8,312 nt of DNA, from positions 1 through 8,312 of the forward strand of contig SXHM01000085.1 of the NCBI GenBank assembly GCA_005773695.1, given 5' to 3'. Positions 5,239-8,312 of the stretch are shown here, piece by piece (position 1 is the stretch's first letter; every line of letters begins with the position of its first letter). Source of the stretch: Bacteroidota bacterium (lineage in GTDB: Bacteria > Bacteroidota > Bacteroidia > SXHM01). Both the position numbers and the translations under genes were made by a program. Below the pieces are notes generated by a model. That model was not told the origin of the DNA. It was given only the letters and a program-made list of their open reading frames with translations, and ran no database searches.

Positions 5239-8200
5239 TCATTCTATAACCACCTTCCTCACCACCACCTCATCACCCGCCTGAACTTTAAATAGATAAA
5301 GTCCTTTGGAGAAACCTTCAAGATTTAGTTTCTCAGAAAAGTATTTTGTTGTTCCTGCGCGGTTAAAATATACACGCTGCCCCATAGCATTGGTTAATTC
5401 CAACTCCAAAGCAACAGGTTTATCCGTTACAAAAGTTATGGTAAACACCCCCGAATTCGGGTTAGGGAAAATTGTCAATTCTCCATTGTCAACTGTTAAT
5501 TCATTAACCCCAACCCCAAACTCAATTACAATAATAGTTCGGCTTACCGAAGTGGTGCAGTTATAATTAATCGCAGTTTGTGTGATGGTATAAATGCCCG
5601 GCTCGGTATAAGCATGCACAGGGTTTTCGGCAGTTTCTACAAAACTTCCGTCACCAAAATCCCAGAACCATTGCTCAGCATTTACAGAAGTGTTGCTAAC
5701 TGTAACTGTTCCCAAACCGGAGAGAATAACTGTATCTGTATTCAGGGTAAAGTCAGCAACCAATCCAAGGTTGGTGCAGTTCCATTGCACATCAATAATG
5801 TGAATAGCCGTATCTGCACAGGTAGCATTGGCAGCAATCAGAAACACAGGATGCGTGCCCACTTCGGTATAGGTGTAAACAGGATTTTGAATAAAAACAT
5901 TCGGGCTGCCGTCACCAAAATTCCAGTTCCAGGTGTTTGGAGCAGGAGCTGTAAGGTCGGTAAAACTGACAGGAGTATTTATCTGTGTTGTGTTAGGTGA
6001 ACTGAATTGTGCGTTGATGGTGGGCAATACCGTAACCGTCATATTATCGGTAGCAACACAACCATAAGGGTCGGTCATAATCACATCATAACTTCCTGCC
6101 TGCAGGGTTTGGTAAGTTTGGGCTGTTTCACCGCTAAGACTTATACCATTCCATTTCCATTGAAAAGTTGCTCCGGGGTTACCTGCATTCAGCAAAGGAT
6201 AGGCTTCATTGGTGCACATTACTTCATCAAAACCAATATTCACTGATGGATCACTTACAAAAAGGTTCATAGTATCATTACCTGTGCAGCCATCTGAAGA
6301 GGTAATAGTTATTGCATAATCGCCCGGCAAAATGGTTTGCAGAAATTGCGAATTTTGACCTATTGGGTTATCGTTAAAAGTCCATGCATATGTTGTTGCA
6401 TTTGTTATTCCTGCATTTAATATCGGGAAGTTAGCATTTACACAAACAGCATCATCAGCTCCTAAATCAACAGGCAATACAATAAAAACTTCCAGAGCAA
6501 TCCCATCCGTGCCTGAACAGCCACTACCGTAATCAACCGTAACACTGTAATCGCCCTCACCAACCGCCTGAACAATTTGTGTGTTATCCGTAATCGGGCT
6601 TCCGTCTAAAGTCCATGAATAAGTAGCACCTGCGTTTCCGCCTGCATTTAAAAAAGGCATATCCTGTAAATAACAGATAGCAGTATCAGGACCTAAATCA
6701 ATAACTACTGCATCTAAAACGTGAATGGTGTCAACAGCTTTTGAAGTTCCGCAGCAACTGGTTGTTATCAATTCAACAATGTAATCACCGGGCGTATCAA
6801 AAGTTACCGTTCCAGGATCCTGGTCAGTTGAAGAAGTAATAGAACCTCCCGGAATATTCCATTCGTAAGTAAGTGCCGTAGAAGAAGCAGAGAGGTCGGT
6901 GCTTTGTCCTGCACACAAAGTAGTTTTAGTAGCAACAACTTCGGGAGGTGTAAAGTCAGTAGTAATGTCAATAAAGTTGGCGTAGAAAAAAGGAACACCA
7001 TCTACAATTAAAGAAATATTTCTGAAGCCCAGCGGACCTGAATACTGCACGCTGTCGGTGTTTTCTTCGCTTCCTGCTGGAGTTGCACCAAAACCAAAAA
7101 TCCAGTTGATGATACCTGTTGTATCGGTTTCAACCACTACGTTTGAATTGGTGCAGCCATAATATTCAACCCTTATCTCGGGCTCAAACCGATTGTAATT
7201 ATAAGGACGCAAAACCTGAGCAGTACCACCAAATTCATAAAAAGCTGCACTCATTCCGTCCGAACCTTTTCCGCCTTGTCCTCCTGTGCCACCTTGTCCG
7301 CCATTACCTCCGTCACCACCTTCACCGTTATTGCAGCTGTTGTCTGGTCCTAAATCACCAAGTACACCGCCTTGTCCTCCTGTGCCACCTTGTCCACCTT
7401 GTCCACCTGCTCCGCCTGGTCCGCCTTGCCCGCCATCACCCGGTGTTAAATAACAATCCTGAACAATTCCATTGATGCCATTATTAAAAACAAAAACACA
7501 GAACGAACCACCTGCACCGCTTCCACCAAGTCCACCGCCACCTGCTTGTCCGCCTTCGCCACCGCCACCGCCACCACCACCACTGCCGGCATTGTGGTAG
7601 GCAGTATCACCGGGATAAGGAATAGGGTTAGGTGTTGGAATATAGGGTTGCAATGCAGCAGGCTCGCAACCTTTTGCCCCGCCACCGCCACCACCACCAC
7701 CACCGGCTCCGTTGGTTTGTCCGGGGTCGCCTTGATCCCCAATTCCGGGAACATAATATCCGCCAGCAAAAGTTGCTGTGCCTTGCAGTCCGTCAAAACC
7801 TTCTATACCTTCAGCCCCATCAGTTCCCACCACACCGTGATTAATGTTCTGTGCAAGACAGTTAGTATTCTGGTAAGTTACCTCACACATTCCTATTCCG
7901 CCATTACCGCCTTGTCCTGGCGCATAACCTAAACCATTTTCGCCATCAAAACCATTGTTTGTAAAATCACTTCCGGGTGATACTATCCACTGACAAAAAC
8001 CAAGAATGCATTGTTCTTCTACTTCAAATCCTCCCCATTCAGCCCCAAGGCCACCATTACCTCCGGCATTGCTTCCCGGGAATGAACCCGAGGCACCTAT
8101 TCCGCCTGCACGGCAGCAATTGCCAACGTCTTCACCTGTTTCGCCATTTGTTCCGTTTGCTCCATCCAGTCCGGTTGTTCCGGGGTCACCGGGCAATCCG

Positions 8201-8312
8201 TCTGATGCATCACCAACAGTTACGTAGCATCTTGAAATAGTATATTCACTGCAACCGGAAATATAAATACCGTAAACCGAAACACCATTACCTGTTGCAT
8301 CTTCAACTTCGA
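5239..8312 (-). CDS. Giant T9SS-secreted adhesin-like protein: Gly-rich/collagen-like, Ig-like, PKD and sorting domains (5' end outside window)
   Basis: The frame is open from the right edge to the TGA at 5239-5241, giving 1024 complete codons with no stop. The TTG at 8194-8196 is an internal Leu codon inside a Gly-X-Y run, so the true start lies beyond the window. From the N-terminal side: a beta-helix-like stretch (GNGVSVYGIYISGCSEYTIS); a Gly-rich region of about 325 residues with collagen-like and Gly-Gly-X runs; a PKD/Ig-like module; three related Ig-like modules of about 76 residues; two PKD domains (WNWNFGDGS and WFWDFGDGS); and a T9SS type A sorting domain starting IFPNPNSG and ending RKVVIE. 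The protein should be exported through T9SS and displayed or released. The modular stalk suggests adhesion, matrix or gliding-surface function by analogy with other Bacteroidota repeat proteins; no catalytic residues are visible. It converges on the cyclophilin gene. Confidence 0.88.
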   Translation of the reverse strand, partial: EVEDATGNGVSVYGIYISGCSEYTISRCYVTVGDASDGLPGDPGTTGLDGANGTNGETGEDVGNCCRAGGIGASGSFPGSNAGGNGGLGAEWGGFEVEEQCILGFCQWIVSPGSDFTNNGFDGENGLGYAPGQGGNGGIGMCEVTYQNTNCLAQNINHGVVGTDGAEGIEGFDGLQGTATFAGGYYVPGIGDQGDPGQTNGAGGGGGGGGGAKGCEPAALQPYIPTPNPIPYPGDTAYHNAGSGGGGGGGGEGGQAGGGGLGGSGAGGSFCVFVFNNGINGIVQDCYLTPGDGGQGGPGGAGGQGGQGGTGGQGGVLGDLGPDNSCNNGEGGDGGNGGQGGTGGQGGKGSDGMSAAFYEFGGTAQVLRPYNYNRFEPEIRVEYYGCTNSNVVVETDTTGIINWIFGFGATPAGSEENTDSVQYSGPLGFRNISLIVDGVPFFYANFIDITTDFTPPEVVATKTTLCAGQSTDLSASSTALTYEWNIPGGSITSSTDQDPGTVTFDTPGDYIVELITTSCCGTSKAVDTIHVLDAVVIDLGPDTAICYLQDMPFLNAGGNAGATYSWTLDGSPITDNTQIVQAVGEGDYSVTVDYGSGCSGTDGIALEVFIVLPVDLGADDAVCVNANFPILNAGITNATTYAWTFNDNPIGQNSQFLQTILPGDYAITITSSDGCTGNDTMNLFVSDPSVNIGFDEVMCTNEAYPLLNAGNPGATFQWKWNGISLSGETAQTYQTLQAGSYDVIMTDPYGCVATDNMTVTVLPTINAQFSSPNTTQINTPVSFTDLTAPAPNTWNWNFGDGSPNVFIQNPVYTYTEVGTHPVFLIAANATCADTAIHIIDVQWNCTNLGLVADFTLNTDTVILSGLGTVTVSNTSVNAEQWFWDFGDGSFVETAENPVHAYTEPGIYTITQTAINYNCTTSVSRTIIVIEFGVGVNELTVDNGELTIFPNPNSGVFTITFVTDKPVALELELTNAMGQRVYFNRAGTTKYFSEKLNLEGFSKGLYLFKVQAGDEVVVRKVVIE
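5242..5478 (-). other. T9SS type A C-terminal sorting domain of the adhesin
   Basis: This encodes the final 79 residues. IFPNPNSGVFTITF is the standard domain entry, followed by a LELTNAMGQRVY strand-turn, the FSKGLYLFKV motif and the terminal strand VVVRKVVIE. The natural end at this position supports the TGA as the true stop. Confidence 0.92.
5521..6015 (-). other. Two PKD domains of the adhesin
   Basis: Each has the signature W-x-W/F-x-FGDGS followed by NPVxxYTExGxxxV/I: the first as WNWNFGDGSPN…NPVYTYTEVGTHPV, the second as WFWDFGDGSF…NPVHAYTEPGIYTI. PKD domains are beta-sandwich modules found in extracellular proteins as spacers or carbohydrate/protein contacts. Confidence 0.9.
6025..6918 (-). 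other. Four Ig/PKD-like modules of the adhesin, three of them close repeats
   Basis: The first module (6709-6918) begins TTLCAGQSTDLSASS and contains YEWNIPGG and DTPGDYIVELI. The next three (6025-6705) share the order: acidic LGxD-like start with Cys, PxLNAG, AT-(Y/F)-x-W, a gap, G(D/S)Y-x-(V/I)-x-(V/I/M), then GC and an Asp/Asn. In all three the two cysteines are exactly 52 residues apart, which suggests one disulfide per module. Such modules are common in Bacteroidota surface proteins and act as rigid spacers or ligand-binding units. Confidence 0.8.
7271..7299. repeat. 29-bp direct repeat, copy 1
   Basis: Identical base for base to 7367-7395. The distance of 96 bp equals 32 codons, so both copies encode the same Gly-Gly-Gln/Gly-Gly-Thr run in frame in the adhesin. 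Recombination or slippage between copies would delete or duplicate 32 residues without a frameshift. Confidence 0.85.
7367..7395. repeat. 29-bp direct repeat, copy 2
   Basis: Second exact copy of the sequence at 7271-7299, encoding the same Gly-Gly-X segment of the adhesin. Confidence 0.85.

Larger units (their letters stand above)
7225..8199 (-). repeat. Gly-rich segment with collagen-like Gly-X-Y and Gly-Gly-X runs
   Basis: This encodes about 325 residues of the adhesin. At 8128-8199 eight unbroken Gly-X-Y triplets begin GLPGDPGTTGLDG. A second collagen-like run of seven triplets (GVVGTDGAEGIEGFDGLQG onward) lies about 120 residues further in. Two runs of Gly-Gly-X (eight and six triplets, X mostly Q, T, P, A, N, D) and two pure Gly tracts (nine residues at 7678-7704, eight at 7558-7581) follow. 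Between these are short hydrophobic, Cys-containing strands such as FCVFVFNNGINGIVQDCYL. On the + strand it appears as a CCX-repeat, C-rich stretch. Confidence 0.85.

Noticed and set aside
5482..5515. Imperfect duplication GAATTAACAGTT / GAATTGACAATT just before the adhesin sorting domain
   Set aside because: It encodes the short linker ELTVDNGELTI, a repetition often seen before Bacteroidota sorting domains; two imperfect copies are too little to call a separate element.
7119..8240. Plus-strand and shifted-frame open frames opposite the adhesin, rich in His/Leu/Pro/Arg or in Val
   Set aside because: They are antisense or shifted readings of the Gly-coding triplets and have the skewed composition expected of such shadows.

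Overview
The window looks like chromosomal DNA from a Bacteroidota bacterium, probably a free-living Flavobacteriales- or Chitinophagales-like lineage. The evidence is two proteins with type IX secretion system (T9SS) type A C-terminal sorting domains, the end of a Bacteroidota-type DUF2723 membrane protein, signal peptides cut before Gln (…A|Q, …S|Q), A-rich start contexts without clear Shine-Dalgarno sequences, and AT-rich DNA. No rRNA, tRNA, CRISPR, IS element or phage gene is visible. The exact genus cannot be read from the sequence.

Layout: (1) 1-874 (+) is the C-terminal 290 residues of a DUF2723 family protein, cut by the left edge. (2) 923-1792 (-) is a class I SAM-dependent methyltransferase of the RlmI-like group. 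It lies 9 bp downstream of (3) 1802-2380 (-), a small secreted protein resembling an outer-membrane beta-barrel; the two look like one operon that converges on the DUF2723 gene. (4) 2469-4340 (+) is a 623-residue secreted T9SS cargo protein with a beta-sandwich-like N-terminus and a CARDB-like middle domain, divergent from the barrel gene across an 88-bp gap. (5) 4409-4960 (+) is an exported cyclophilin strikingly like eukaryotic cyclophilin A, followed by a hairpin terminator at 4983-5013. (6) 5040-5225 is a degenerate tandem repeat with a strict 21-bp period in the convergent intergenic region. (7) 5239-8312 (-) is the C-terminal 1024 codons of a giant T9SS-secreted adhesin-like protein that continues past the right edge. 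It has a beta-helix-like strand region, collagen-like and Gly-Gly-X segments, four Ig/PKD-like modules, two PKD domains and a T9SS sorting domain.

Taken together, the window is mostly about the cell surface: two T9SS cargo proteins, an outer-membrane-type protein, a periplasmic prolyl isomerase that could help fold exported proteins, and a DUF2723 protein of a family linked to glycosyl transfer. The methyltransferase is the only clearly cytoplasmic housekeeping-type gene. No established multi-gene defence or metabolic system is visible. The most unusual items are the 21-bp-period repeat, an 8-nt tandem repeat inside the signal-peptide codons of the 623-residue protein (a possible frameshifting switch), the cyclophilin A-like isomerase, and the Gly-X-Y/Gly-Gly-X architecture of the large adhesin.
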